DNA of 64,000 nucleotides from Timema cristinae (taxonomy: Eukaryota; Arthropoda; Insecta; Phasmatodea; Timematidae), in contig JBCFYV010009882.1 in the NCBI GenBank assembly GCA_039000515.1, forward strand, positions 54,487,846 through 54,551,845. The letters are read 5' to 3'. Below the pieces are notes generated by a model that saw only the letters and a list, made by a program, of their open reading frames with translations, was not told the DNA's origin and searched no databases. Below are positions 21,526-33,720 of the stretch, piece after piece. Both the position numbers and the translations under genes were made by a program. Every line of letters starts with the position of its first letter. Within the stretch, counting starts at the first letter, position 1.

Positions 21526-21652
21526 CTGTGTGGAATATGACATGGATATGATTGCAAGTGGCCAGTGTGAGCTGATGCAGTCTGGAGTAAAAGATAAGCC
21601 CTATCCTGACTGTTGCAATGTTTACACATGCTCTGATAAAGACTATAAGTAG
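21526..21652 (+). CDS. SVWC (single-domain von Willebrand factor type C) protein, terminal exon
   Basis: Follows the acceptor TTGTGTTTCAG at 21515-21525 and ends with TAG at 21650-21652. After one base completing a codon it reads CVEYDMDMIASGQCEL, then KDKPYPDCCNVYTC and a short charged tail. The spacing of its five cysteines and the KPYPDCC signature match the C-terminal half of arthropod SVWC proteins. These are small secreted eight-cysteine proteins, some of them linked to antiviral or nutritional responses. The exons with the signal peptide and first cysteines are not visible upstream; they may lie left of the transposon cluster or outside the window. Confidence 0.7.
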
Positions 21653-23750
21653 AAGTTTATCTAAGCAGGTGCTAGATAAATGGGAAAAGTCTATTGTCAG
21701 AGTTTATGTTAGTAAAAGATCATACATTTAGATACAATCATAATCAAAATCATAATGGTGATCAGAAGTGATCAACTAACATTTATATACATTATAAATA
21801 ATTAGTGCTGGCCAACAGTCATAAGACCTATAACAGGCCAGCACTGAAAAGTACAAAAGTACCTTACAAATATATAAAATTACACTAGAAAATAAGATAA
21901 ACAATAATAGCTAAATAATTAGATATACTGATGAATAGTTATGAAAAAAATAGTAATTAATAATGATAAGAGTAAAAAATAGCAATAATAACAAATAACT
22001 AAAGCGTTGTTAAAATCATAGTAATAATAATAATAATATATATAATTTAATTGTTTGAATCGAAAATAATTAAAAAGAGGCATGAATGTAATTAAAATTA
22101 TAATTATTTCATTATTTTTGTTTTGACATAATTCATCAAGCTTTGTTAACTATTATAGTTTTATATATAAATCAGACATAGCAATCGATACTATCTCATT
22201 AGTATCATATTACACATTTCTAGAAAAATATATTTCCTGTTTAAACTCAGCATAAGAATAACTATTATCAATTAGGTGTATAACATTTTTTTAAATCCTA
22301 AGAATGATAAGTAACAGTAAGGCCTACCTATATTCAATTAAATATGATATCAAATTTATAATAAACTACTTTAAGTGTTATACAATTTGGATTATTCTAT
22401 TCATTTAAAAAATTTGCTATTGAAATACATTTCATTTGTTTTATATTTTTTATGACTATTTTAAAATTTAATTAGTTCTATACCTATAGTCTCGTATCTA
22501 GTCATAAAATGGCACAAGTAAATCTTAAAACTAATATATATTGTATACATATGCATGTGAATTGAAATTTTATTTGGTGTTAATAATTATATTATTATTA
22601 CTAAGATAAATTATAATCAGATACCACACTTTGTCAACTTTTAGTCCTACACTTTAACGAAAATAAACACATCTGTATAATATAAATACGAAAAAAATAT
22701 AGGTTTGAAATATAGGCCTAAATATAATTGTTTAGAAAAGCTGAATAAAACATATTAATAGTTATATAATTTTATACTTTAATTTCTTAAATTGATATGT
22801 ATGAGTACTGATAAGTTTTGAAAAAGGTTGATTAATATATCAAAATGTATATAGTAAAAGAATAGCTTTATTCTTGGCAAGAAGATTATTTATTTGGTTA
22901 CAAATTTTCTCAGCTGTTATTATTTCCTATTTATTTGGATTGTTAATTTGATGTGTATTTTGTAAGACAAAAATAAATATTAGCTGATAAGATTTTTTGT
23001 TTATTTGTTATTATATCATAACATTCATACACATTTATATAACTATTTAAAAATAATCTTTCATTGATATTCGTAGCATGATAAGTACCTCCTTTCTTTC
23101 CTTAAAATCATTAATATTAACTAAATGAAAATATATTCATGTAGTTCATTTTTATGTGATTTTTATTCAATAACACATTTAAACTATATAGGCCTATACA
23201 AATATTTTCTAACTTGTTTAAAAAATTGAAGGATATATTAAATATATTGTTAAGTGAAATACATTTCATATTCTTCCTAGCTGGAATAGTTTCAATCGTT
23301 TGACCAAATTTAGCTTTTACGTAAAATGTAACTAAATTAAAAATTAAATTGTGAAGTGATAAAATGCTGGTACTAGCTATAATGGCAAAGTTTTATTTTA
23401 AAATAATTAGATATATGTTAAAATACAACTAAAAAATTATGTGTTGTTTATAGCTTACTTTTAACTTAAGAAAGAAAACTTATTTTTATTGATGAATCAA
23501 CTATATTTTAGAAACTTATAATAATAATAATAATAATTTTAAATTAATTTCTTTCACTACAGTGGCGATCAACAGTCACAAGACCAATAATAGCTCAGCA
23601 CTGAAACATATATGATAATTCAATATGTAATATTAATAACTTAAGAAAACAAGAAATAAATAATTATTTAAAAATAAATGGTATGGAACGCCGCACGGAC
23701 TTTATCGCTCTCTTGTTTAAGAATGCAGGTATTTACTCAAAATGAAATAA
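21653..23750. other. SVWC 3' untranslated region and AT-rich downstream DNA
   Basis: Very AT-rich. AATAAA signals occur, for example near 22743 and 22971, but none is decisive. It contains the hairpin at 21804-21845, a related motif at 23563-23605, and short (TAA)n runs at 22021 and 23520. No coding frame. Confidence 0.5.
21804..21845 (+). repeat. Perfect 10-bp stem hairpin after the SVWC stop codon
   Basis: AGTGCTGGCC (21804-21813) and GGCCAGCACT (21836-21845) are exact reverse complements around a 22-base loop that includes AACAGTCATAAGACC. A diverged relative (GTGGCGATCAACAGTCACAAG...CTCAGCACTG) lies at 23563-23605, so it is a dispersed palindromic repeat. Confidence 0.7.
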
Positions 23751-23799
23751 TATACACTAGCAAACCCAAGCATACATTTCACTATATCTATGTAAAACT

Positions 23800-24240
23800 T
23801 TTTTGAGGCCCGGTTTTAAATTTTATAATTTTATTTTTAAAGAATTAATGTCTCATTTGTATATTTGTACCGATAAAAAAGATCAAGTTTGGGTCCACAA
23901 GGGTCAACACTTCGTATTAAAATTTCAACTTCCGGTTAAAATTTTCGACATTTTATTAGGTGTTGAACATTTTCATGTCATATTATTACTATTAAATTCC
24001 TCATTTATAAATTTTGACTAATAAAAAAATTTAAATAATGACTATTGAGTCCAAAATGGAGATAGAACATTGTTGTACAAACATTTCTCCTAAGAGGTTT
24101 AAGGAAAAATAACAAACTTTTTGAGAGACTTACTTATATTTAATTACTCCATGGCATTAAAGAATTATTGCGTTTACACTAAGTAGAATATCTTTACAAC
24201 TAAAGCTCACAAAATTGTATTAATGTATTTGCTAATATCT
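23800..24240. other. AT-rich stretch, no feature recognised
   Basis: A rightward open frame at 23803-24021 begins with TTG, lacks family resemblance, and is judged to be chance. Confidence 0.4.
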
Positions 24241-25095
24241 CAGAAACTGTTGGTTTTAGAGAAAAATTTTAATCAACGAGTAGATACGAATTTTAATCAA
24301 AATCATTAGAGCCAAATTTGAAAAAAAATCGATTTTTCATCTTTTTGCCCTTTATTAAACTAATCTTAATTTCAAGTTTAAACAGACACAAAGACCACAT
24401 TTTAGGTTTCGGGTGGTCATTAGACATCAATATCCATCAACATTTCAGGTTAGATTTTATTTACAGTCGCAATACTTACCTTTTGTGATCGAAAAGTTAA
24501 AAAATATATATTTGCGTATAGCTTGAAAGTTATTTGTTTTATAAAAATATCATTCAGATAAAATATTTGTGTTATTAATACACCTACATATTTGTAGTGA
24601 TAAGTAATTTCATATCTAAAATAGTTTCGGAGATATGATAAAAAAAAAGATTATTTACTTATCAGACCGGAGCCCTTAAAGTTATTTTGCCAAAATATTG
24701 GGAGAAGCCATTTTATTTGGAATATTTATAAATGTTTAGAAATTAAAGTTAATCAAAATTTTTAGAGCACATTTTGGGAAAATCGACTTTTTCTCTTTTT
24801 GCCCTTCAGTAAACTACCCTTAATTTTAGGGTTAGATATACAATTCCAAAAACCCCTTGGGCAACCCTGTGAAAACCCTAGATACCAAGTTTTATCTTGA
24901 TCGGTAAAATAGTTTAAGTTTTAGTTGGATGTACAGACAGATAAACAAACAAAGACAGACAGACAGAAATTCAAAAATAATTTTTTCGGATTCAGGGGGT
25001 CAGAAACGTCGAGATCCATCCAAATATCGAGTTCGATTTTTCGACGATCACAATACTTTCTCTGCCGATAAGATAGGGAGAAAGTAAAAATTGAG
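24241..25095 (+). repeat. Unclassified modular repeat with LINE/SINE-like end
   Basis: Two related modules (24290-24480 and 24745-25060). Each has AATCAAAAT-TTAGAGC, an ATCGA-TTTTTC stretch and TCTTTTTGCCCTT, then TAAACTA-CTTAATTT. The second continues to a (CAGA)n tract at 24940 and a GATTCAGGGGGTCAGAAACG / GAGATCCATCCAAATATCGA end. It resembles dispersed insect repeats by eye only. Confidence 0.5.
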
Positions 25096-26671
25096 GTTAA
25101 AGAGTGATACAGTGAAGAACCGTGATTAAAAATAATAGATATTATAACTATTGTAAGCGTTTTATTAATATTTTGAAACTTGATTGTTGCACTCGTTATA
25201 TGTAATGTAAGACATTGTCAAAGTAAGACCTCCGGTGTCAGTAACATAAACTAATAGTACCAAGGCCACAGACAAAGAAATAATTCCTTCTCTGTGACCA
25301 AGACTCATAATCATGCGTGGGAAACAATGCCGCGAAAGCGTGTTTGTTACACGTGTTATAAATCAGGCTAGGTCAAAAAAGTAACTGCTTTTGATTGGTC
25401 GGCTCTAAATCACTGAGGGTATTATACAAACATGTTCTATAGCTTCCAAAAGGAGTTTTTTTTCAGTATTAAGTGGCGGGGACCAGATATAACCGTTTAG
25501 GCGATTTCAATCATTGCTATGGAACTAAGACACATTGTTAACGACCAAGTGCCGTATTTGCCATGCCAGGAGGTGAACAAGAGCAATCAAGTATAAGGGG
25601 AATGACCAGGGAACAATCGAGTTCAAGTTAGAATAACGTGGGTTGGCAACATGACGGTTCCATTAAGATATCTTATGGTTTCACCTTTTACTTTTTCCCC
25701 TAGCTTAGATATAATATCCATCACAATGGTCTATTCAGTTGTCAGCCATTCTTTTTACTTCTTTTATCATAATCCAACATATAACCCGAATGGGTAGTAT
25801 TATTATAATAAATCCATAATAAAATCAGTCTCAATGCTATTAATTTTCCCACCCCTAAATATCTCTTTCGCACCCATCCTGACATGTAAGTCCCTTCAGG
25901 GACAGGAGGTCACCACAATTGATGTCAGTGGAGAGTATGAGTTCGGCAATTAACGTAAGAAAACGAAACATGTTGACATTAATTTTAGCCTGTATAGAAG
26001 GCCTGTATTGAAGGATTAGTATTGAAACTCTATTAGTATTAGAATCAGTAATGTTATTTGGGGGGGAGGCAAACAATCAAGGCTTTGTTCAGAGTTGAAT
26101 TTCGAAAAAGTTATGTGTTTAAGAGGGCACAGCTCCATAACTACAGCAGGTGAAGACAATTTATGATTATTAAATGCCTCTAGATGCTATTTTAAATCTT
26201 ATCATATATTTATTTAAATTCATGCAATGAGGATAAGGGTCTGCGAAAGGAACTTGTAGCTTGCACAACAAATCAGCCAAGGCTTCCTCCACTTGTCATT
26301 TAATCTAATGGAAAGTGAGGAAGTAAAGGCAATAGGGGAAACCCATATTATGACACACATATTTAGACATATTTTTCTATTGTTCCCTTCAGGACCGACG
26401 AGGTCATTCAACTGACTATACAACAACAGCAAGATGGTGGATCCTACCGTTGCCCCTGCTCGTCAGAGATAGGACTTCAGAGACTTCAATATGTGTGATT
26501 TATTTAATTATATTAAATTTTTTACCCTAGCCAGGGCACATAAAGAATTTGTTAAATTTAACTATGTTTTAAATTGGGCTTGTTCATAATACCCTAATGG
26601 GGTTTGGTAAACAATAATGATTGATGCTTAATAGTCTAAAATCAATTGATCTTGATGTTTGCATCAAGTCG
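25096..26671. other. Non-coding stretch, no gene recognised
   Basis: Mixed-composition sequence. Short leftward open frames near 25855-26076 and 26220-26432 show no family motif, start at poor contexts and lack splice partners. A CCCGAATGGGTAG motif at 25787 may be a scrap of the SINE tail. Confidence 0.4.
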
Positions 26672-26679
26672 CTTAACAG

Positions 26680-27621
26680 CAGTGGCGGCTCGTCACTTTA
26701 GAAGCTGGAGGGCGCAGCCTGTTTAATTCATAAATTATTTCTAAATATTTTATTTAAAAGAATACCGTACACAAATTTCGGAATATGTTTTGCTAAATAT
26801 TCATTTAGTTAAACTCAAAAATTAATATCACAAACAACATGGAAAGATAAAAAAAACTTCCCCCAAAGGACGTGGATGTGTTGTAAAAACTCTGCAGCTG
26901 TGTAATGTGCATAAATATATAGGTATGTATGTTTTCACTTTGTTCCATACAAAATTCAGGACATGGCCTACCTTATGAATTCAATTCTCTTTTTTGATCT
27001 AGAGCTAATCTTGCAATATTCGTTGTCTAAAGCGCCTGAATTGAACTATTCATATTAAGCCTAGTTACAAAAAATATTAAAACATATAACTCAAACATTA
27101 TCCTAAAATAACTCTACATAATATTATTATAAACACATACGCCACACACATCCTCAAGATGCAGGAGCACGCAGGATGACTGACAACAACTATTGCTGGT
27201 TCACGCTATACACATTTCACAAGCTTTCAACCTTAGGGCGCGTAAGGGAGTGCGCCTTCAAAAGAAGAATAAGCAATGCTAGCTATAGCAGGATGGTGAC
27301 AACGGGTTAAGGGGAGGGAAGGTTTGGTTTCACTGTCAGGCGCTGACCGTCGCGCGCCTGACTGCATGCCATTTGAAGATAAGAGGTGAAGCGGTGGGAA
27401 GGTTTGGTTACCAATATCAGACGCTGACCGCCTCGCGCCCGACCGCATGCCATTTTAAAAACATTGCCTGCTATTACTTAAACCAAAAACATATTTTTCT
27501 TGAAACTATTATGGCAAGATAAAATTGTTGTGAGAGTGCGAATAATAACTTTAAAAGGAACTGGGGATTCGTGGGGTTGGGGGGGCGCGCGCCTCCGCGC
27601 CTTAGGGACGAGCCGCCCCTG
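26680..27621. mobile_element. Non-autonomous hAT element (942 bp) with perfect 8-bp duplication
   Basis: The left end CAGTGGCGGCTCGTC and the reversed right end CAGGGGCGGCTCGTC differ at one position. CTTAACAG stands at 26672-26679 and again at 27622-27629. The element has no transposase. Its 3' third is GC/CpG-rich with an internal tandem duplication (27312-27460), against AT-rich flanks. The termini match those of the element at 7821-8644. Confidence 0.93.
27300..27460. repeat. CpG-rich tandem duplication inside the hAT element
   Basis: Two copies of a block of about 75 bp: GGGAAGGTTTGG, then CAG-CGCTGACCG, CGCGC, and GCATGCCATTT. It accounts for the repetitive arginine-rich leftward frame here, which is not a gene. 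Confidence 0.75.
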
Positions 27622-27629
27622 CTTAACAG

Positions 27630-29077
27630 CATGTAAATTCATATATACATAGAGAACTGTTTTGACACTCTTAATCGCCATACTTAATTAATGTTAATTT
27701 TCTATATTCTAAATACCCAGACTTGGATACATGAGGTTCATGGTGTTATTTTAGGGACCTAATTAGGTTATTGGCTTCATATGAGCTTATGTTTATGTTG
27801 TACACACCTATTTTGCCAGGTATGCAACTTGTGGGAATCAGTTGTGCCAGGTATGGCTCGTATTTGTAGGCTACTGTTGAGTGCCCGGCACCCTTCAGAT
27901 GCATTTAAAGCTGTGTTGTTAGTCATAGTTTGTACTTAGATAAAATCTGTTTGGAGTGGTTTGTTTGAATTGGTTATTTTACCCAATATATGGGTGTCCT
28001 GATTAGGATTAGGCCTAAGGCTTACCCATATATGTGCCTGGAATTATTTACACTAAGCTCCCGCTTGGTGGAGTATTTGGTTTGCTCAAGTTAAATCACT
28101 AGCACTGTCCAACCAGTTATTTACATTAATTGCATTGTTGCAACCACACCTGCTTAAAAATACCTCTATTTATAATAATTACTTTAGTATTTTAGTTTAA
28201 CTTCCTGTCTTGCTAATGAGAAAGTTTTGTAGAGAGTTTAACGTGAAGGTCAGAACTTCTTGGTGTATAACCCTTTAAGTTAACCACCATATTTATAATT
28301 TTGTAGTTTAATTTTCTATTGATTATGTTGGCCCTCATTTTATAGAGCTGTGTTCCTCTTTAAGGAGTTACTAGCATATAAATAATTAACTGTTGTATTA
28401 TTCTGCGGTTTATCTATCACGTAACTTCTGTAATGTGCCATGTGTATAGTGTTAAGGAAGCTGGAGATAACTTGATAGGTAACTTGTGATTTAGCGTTAG
28501 ACAGGCAGTTGCTCTCTTTGACTTTTAAGCTTTATTTGATGTAAGCTAATCCTATTTTTACACATTAAATATATATATATATATGTTCCAAGTGTTCATT
28601 AAAATACTATATATTTATTGTTATGTACCCAACCTATCTCCATTTAATCCTTAAACTGTTTATGGCTATCGTTGGGTACTTTGTCAGTGGTACCCTGGCA
28701 GTGAAATTGCGCCAAATAAGGGTACAATAGCAATGTACTTTCCGAAGCACTATTCAAATTCATGTTTCCTCTTTAAGTAAGTAAACAACTGTAAAATGAC
28801 TATAAAAGGATCAATAAATGAGACAAAATAGTTTTTTGTGTAGTTGGGGTTATTTTGCCACTGACAGCTGATGAAACAAACTGCAAGAATCTTTTTGATT
28901 TTCTTTATTCTGATATATATTTCAAAAATGGTGCTCTTGTTTGCTTAGCCTGAAAACAAACCTCACATAACTTACTGCTAGGAAACTTAGACGAATGTCT
29001 ATTTTATCATAGAGCAGGTTATGTGACAAATTGTCACATGCCAACACCTTATGTATTTTTAAACTAATTCCGTTGTT
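27630..29077. other. Non-coding stretch with one arm of a 75-bp direct repeat
   Basis: Nothing coding. It contains the first arm of a direct repeat (27931-28007; partner at 29488-29564) and an (AT)n run near 28570. Confidence 0.4.
27931..28007 (+). repeat. Direct repeat arm 1 (about 77 bp)
   Basis: GTACTTAGATAAAATCTGTT ... GGGTGTCCTGATTAGGA recurs at 29488-29564 with three visible differences. The second arm abuts the end of a Copia gag remnant. Confidence 0.85.
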
Positions 29078-29090
29078 AACAAAGGTAGAT

Positions 29091-29366
29091 TATTATTACT
29101 AGCACCACGTCTTACTACCCGCTCGAGTTATACGCACTTATGCTAATGTGTAATGGTAGGGTGATTGTGAGATGAAATGAAGGACCTACAGTTTAACGTG
29201 GAATCCGAACCACGGTGGAGGCTTGGCATTCCCCACATTCACAAGATGTCTTGTCAGAGGTGAAGGAAGGGTTTGGCAATCAGATAAATCTTTGCCGGGA
29301 CCGAGGATTGAACCCCGGCCGCCAGCATAGAAGTCTGACACCTTACCCCTAGACCACCAGGTCACC
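29091..29366 (-). mobile_element. SINE family A copy 1, full length, 13-bp duplication
   Basis: On the - strand it starts GGTGACCTGGTGGTCTAGGG (box A) with GGGGTTCAATCCTCGG as box B. The head resembles tRNA-Glu. The 3' tail is ACTCGAGCGGGTAGTAAGAC then GTGCTAGTAATAATA. AACAAAGGTAGAT flanks it exactly at 29078-29090 and 29367-29379, a clear retrotransposition mark. Confidence 0.95.
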
Positions 29367-29487
29367 AACAAAGGTAGATAACCACATCAATCAGAGTTAA
29401 CCATTTCACCAACTTTAGCCACATAAATGCGTAAAGAAATTTCCTAAACATCAAATAAATACTTTGAATATTCAGCTTGAATTAGAT

Positions 29488-29564
29488 AGTACTTAGATAA
29501 AATCTGTTTGGAGTGGTTTGTTTCAATTGGTTATTTTAACCTATATATGGGTGTCCTGATTAGG
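29488..29564 (+). repeat. Direct repeat arm 2
   Basis: Partner of 27931-28007. It ends precisely where the leftward Copia gag frame ends (about 29560), so the junction is a recombination or insertion boundary. Confidence 0.8.
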
Positions 29565-30530
29565 ACCCATGTACGAGCTTTGAACCCTCCTGTGCCCCAC
29601 TGTCAACAACAAAATTACCACTATTAAGATCATTTGACATCCCACAACAACTTAACTTAGTGTTGCCATCGAATTCTGATACCAGAAATGAAACCTCTTT
29701 CTGATAACAGGCATAGCACTTACCAGTAAATAATTTAGGTTGCATTACCCTATTTGATTTCCACGAATTATCATTCATTTGACCAAACTTATTTTTTTAA
29801 CCTATAAAAGCATGACTGTGCATTTGAAACCATTGAATTATGAATTTTTAAAATATGTTCTTCTTCTGATAACTTATTTATTACAAAGTCTAAAATAACT
29901 GCACTTGTATTAAACGTAAATAAAATGTCAATAGATGTCACAACTGGTAAATATCATTCAGGCATAGCTGCCAACTGTTGAGTAATAGCTTACACTCTTG
30001 GTCTTCAACAGTAACTTTAGAATTCCTAAATTCAGCTACTGTTTTATCAAATTCAATGATAAGCTCATTCATGCTTGATTTACCTTCAAAACACATAGTG
30101 TATTTCTTAATTTTTTCTGAAGTTCAATATGATTCATTATCCCCATTTAACATATGTCACTTCAAAGACGTAATCATTTCTTTAGCAGTATCTGCATTTT
30201 TGATTTTCTCCAAAATATTATCAGCCATGCATTGCACAAGCAAATCCTTGGCCTTGGCGTCGTTCATGAAAAAGCTGTCTTTAACCTAAGCATCCGCCAA
30301 TGCATCCGATGGATCAACAGTCAGCATTTCTAGCATAGCATTTATTTCCAAATGCATCTCCAGATGATATAACAGGTTTTCAAAACCACTACCACCATGT
30401 TGAACTTGATACAAAATTTGGTCAACGTTATTAAGTTTTCCACAAATCATATAATTACACAAATTAATAAACACTGATAGTGTACCGGTAAAACCTGAAC
30501 GGGTAGATAAATAAAATAAACACTGATACC
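29560..30530 (-). pseudogene. Ty1/Copia-type gag to protease-start remnant
   Basis: Leftward broken frames in order: GFENLLYHLEMHLEINAMLE near 30350 (start of Gag); AKAKDLLVQCMADNILEKIK near 30240; EKIKKYTMCFEGKSSMNELI and EFDKTVAEFRNSKVTVEDQE near 30090; LDFVINKLSEEEHILK near 29890; then a decayed CYACY zinc-knuckle region and FVVDSGAQ at about 29615, where the Asp protease begins. This is the order of Copia Gag-Pol. Stops and a frame change break it. Integrase and reverse transcriptase are absent, the 3' side ending at a direct repeat. Confidence 0.75.
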
Positions 30531-30829
30531 TTCTGGGCCCATAATCTATTAGGATCAATAAGCTATGAAACAAAATCACACAAACATTGACATAGTGTGT
30601 AAAAGTATATTTAATTAATACATACATTTAAACCAGTAATCAGACGAACGAATATTATATAGATATACAGGAAGAAAGAATAGAGGTAGCTAACATAACA
30701 CAAACTTTGTAGGGTTGCCAAATATAACTATATTATTACTATTTTAATGAGTGGATCATTCATGCAAATAATTGCTAAACTAATTTACATATGAGTGAGA
30801 TAGGCCAAAATTACAAAGTTTCGAGAGAA

Positions 30830-32480
30830 TAATACTATGCTGAAATAAGTTAATGCCTTACTTTAGTCAAAATAAATAGCATCGACCTGGCCTTGGGTAG
30901 GCACTTGAGGGGCAAAATGTCACCGAAATTCTAAAAAATTCTACTAAATTTGTGACAGATTTATCTTTTATAAACCAATGTTGATTTTATGAGAATTTAT
31001 TCTTTAGGTGGTGAAAAGTATACTCATGTATTATTTTCTCGAATAATTTAGAAAAAGTATTTAAGAGATAACTAGGTCTATAATTATAAACATTTGTTTT
31101 TGCCCCTTTTTATTAATAGGTATGATAACCAAAATGTTTCTATTTTAAGGGTAAACGTTTCGTTTGACAGGCTAATGCTAAGGATATGTTCTAGTAATGG
31201 ACTGAAAATATTGTCACAGCCTTTAACAATAAAGCTTGGAATTCCATCTGTCCTGGCACATCTATAAGAACTCAACATTTTAGTAGCATTAGCAACATCC
31301 TAGGGTGTAATGTGTAGTTTCAATGGTGGGGCAGGGTAAGACAGGTAAAGATGAATTATTAAACACTGGAATGAGAGTAGGTCCCAAAATAATTTTGCAA
31401 TTAATAAAGGATCCCTATAGTCTTGTCATTAATTTCTAGGATTGACGGGGATATTTTTTTCACACTAGTATATTTAACAAATTTCCAAAAATCACTGGGT
31501 TTGATCTTGAGACTATTATCTAATGAGTTCATCCAAATGACTCTATCTATACTCAAAGTTGTTTTAGCTGAATTTTTAAAGTGTTAAAGATGTGAATAAA
31601 ATTAACTATTGTGTGTTTATTTAAACTTTTAAGAAAAAATTGTTTTGTTTCCTGATATAGTATTTAAGAGTAGAAGAAAACCAATTAGGATATTTGGAGG
31701 AATTTTGAACAGTAATTTGAGGAATATGTGTTTTGATTTTCCTTTAGACTAATTTAGTGAAATTAGCTATCTGTGGCATGTTAACATCATTATTTGAATA
31801 AAAAAAAATCATCTGTGGCCAGGACATTGTAAATATTGAGGTAATCACCACGTGAATAATTGATGTATGTGGTGGGTGTATCATTATTAAAAGTTGCCAT
31901 ATATTAATATAATAGGTACATCTTGTGTAATCAGTAAGAGCAGATTAGCTATATCACTATTTACTCGGAATTGAGGATTAGAAATTAGCAAATACAAGGT
32001 CTAGGAGGTAGGTATCATTATCAGATTCGTAAAATTGTTCTAATCCTATTATATTAGTCAATACAATAAGCCAAGTAACTTTTAATTTAATGTAGAAATG
32101 AGGTATATTTTGAGCATGATATTTCCAATCTATTTTGGGGCACCTAATAGTTAGCCTATTATTCAAAAGGGGCAGTTTGGCCAAAGCACCTTTAAGAAAT
32201 GTAAAGTAATTACAAACTATTTCGAATGTTGTTTGGAGAGCAAGATATGTGTTCCCAATTAACAGTTTTTAGTTAGCAAAGGTTGGGTTACAATCCAAAC
32301 ACATGCCATATTCTCTAGATCAGTTCTTCTGGCCACACCAGAAATAGAGTCAATAATGGAAATAATAATACCACCCCTTGGGACAGTAGCTTCATTATAC
32401 AGCCTATCAGAGCTATAAACATTATTGTTAGGGAAAAAGTAATTTTCATTAACATACTCACTAGAGATCCTATTCATTCA
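30830..32480 (-). pseudogene. Jockey-like non-LTR retrotransposon ORF2 remnant (endonuclease and RT fragments)
   Basis: Leftward: SEYVNENYFFP...VPRGGIIISI (32470-32340) and LEQFYESDNDTYLLDLVFAN (32040-31980) match the apurinic-type endonuclease. CARTDGIPSFIVKGCDNIFS at 31260-31200 starts the reverse transcriptase. NYRPSYLLNTFSKLFEKII at about 31085-31030 is RT motif 1. RT ends before the catalytic Asp-Asp box, so the 3' half is missing. Many stops and frame changes make it an old copy. The Jockey/CR1-like placement is by motif look only. Confidence 0.75.
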
Positions 32481-32849
32481 AACGAATAATACATAATTCA
32501 TTCAAACAAACATTAGTAAATAATTTCCTGGCTTTAGTTCGAAGACCCCGAATATTTTGATAACATAATAAAATATCACTATTATTCACTAGGAGTTGGC
32601 TTGAGTGGTATTCTCTAGATCTCCATTGATGGTCATGGGTGGGGTTCTATATAATTATATCCTCTTGTGAACCAAGGTCAGATGCGACAACAGCTTTCAC
32701 AGGGGCACACACACTCCTCACTGATTTTCTACTCTGGGAGCAACTTCCAATAGAAGGGCAGAATAGGGCAGGATTAAGTTCTTTAGTAAAATAAGATTTA
32801 ATGTCCAGGGAAGAAACTACAGGTGAAAACCGAGTGACAAATAGATAAT

Positions 32850-33600
32850 GGTTTTAAAAATATTTGGTTGTTTGTAGGTCAGTGGCTGTCCTGTTGACAG
32901 TCAGCAAATTACTAGTACGCGAATGTGGAATCATCGTATCCTTGCACATGTTGGAATTCACTGACTTATTTTTACAATGCACCACAACCATAACTTCATC
33001 TTCTGCACTTGCTGACGTGGACTGCGACCCAGCTAGTAATTGTGTAAAAATCTTGGAGTCGATAACAGAGCTTGTTTTATTTGAATTTAAAGCTTGGTTA
33101 AAAGTCAATTTAGGTGATTTTTGTGAATTAGATAGGTGAGTGGTCGATGGTGTATAATCAATTTTAGTAGAAGAGTATCAAGATAAAGAAAGATCATTGA
33201 GTTTCAACTGAAGCTGAACATACCGGGGACTTATGAGCTATAAGCTCCAAAATTTGGGATTTCAAAACAGCTTTATCCTTTACCTGAGTAGAAAGATCAT
33301 TAATAATGCTTATCAGGAAATTGAACAACTATATTTTAACTGCTTCCTGATCAGCTGGTGGGGTTTTAAGTAGCTCCTCAAAAGACTGCTTTACTTGAGG
33401 AATGGGCTTATCCATCCACACTGGAAGAGAGAGTGCAGAAGTATTTTCGGTGAGGGTATCATCCCCAAACAAAGCTTTATCCTTTTTGGTACATAGGTCA
33501 TTCTTTACAAGGCCTAGAGCACCAAATAAATATTTATCGACCAAAAATGCACATGAGCATTTTGAAAAATTGTCATTACTGCCCGGTATATTAAATAATT
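32850..33600 (-). pseudogene. Possible ORF1 of the same LINE
   Basis: Leftward open stretches (33544-33329 and 33108-32854) lie directly upstream of the endonuclease remnant in the same orientation, where ORF1 would be. They show no zinc knuckle or coiled coil that I can identify, so this rests on position. Confidence 0.3.
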
Positions 33601-33720
33601 AAATTTATCATGCCTAAGGATTGGCAAACTCACATAGAACAACACACTGCACATGGAATGGGGTCACTTGCGGAACTCAGTAAAAACACATCCACTCGTG
33701 ACAAGCATCAACTGACTATA

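Noticed and set aside
27233..27448. Arginine-rich repetitive protein
   Set aside because: Produced by a CpG-rich tandem duplication inside a non-coding hAT element.
29186..29371. Recurrent 60-residue protein (also at 33721 and 44629) containing GKVSDF and GRGSILGPG
   Set aside because: It is the translation of SINE family A, tRNA-like head included, not a conserved protein.
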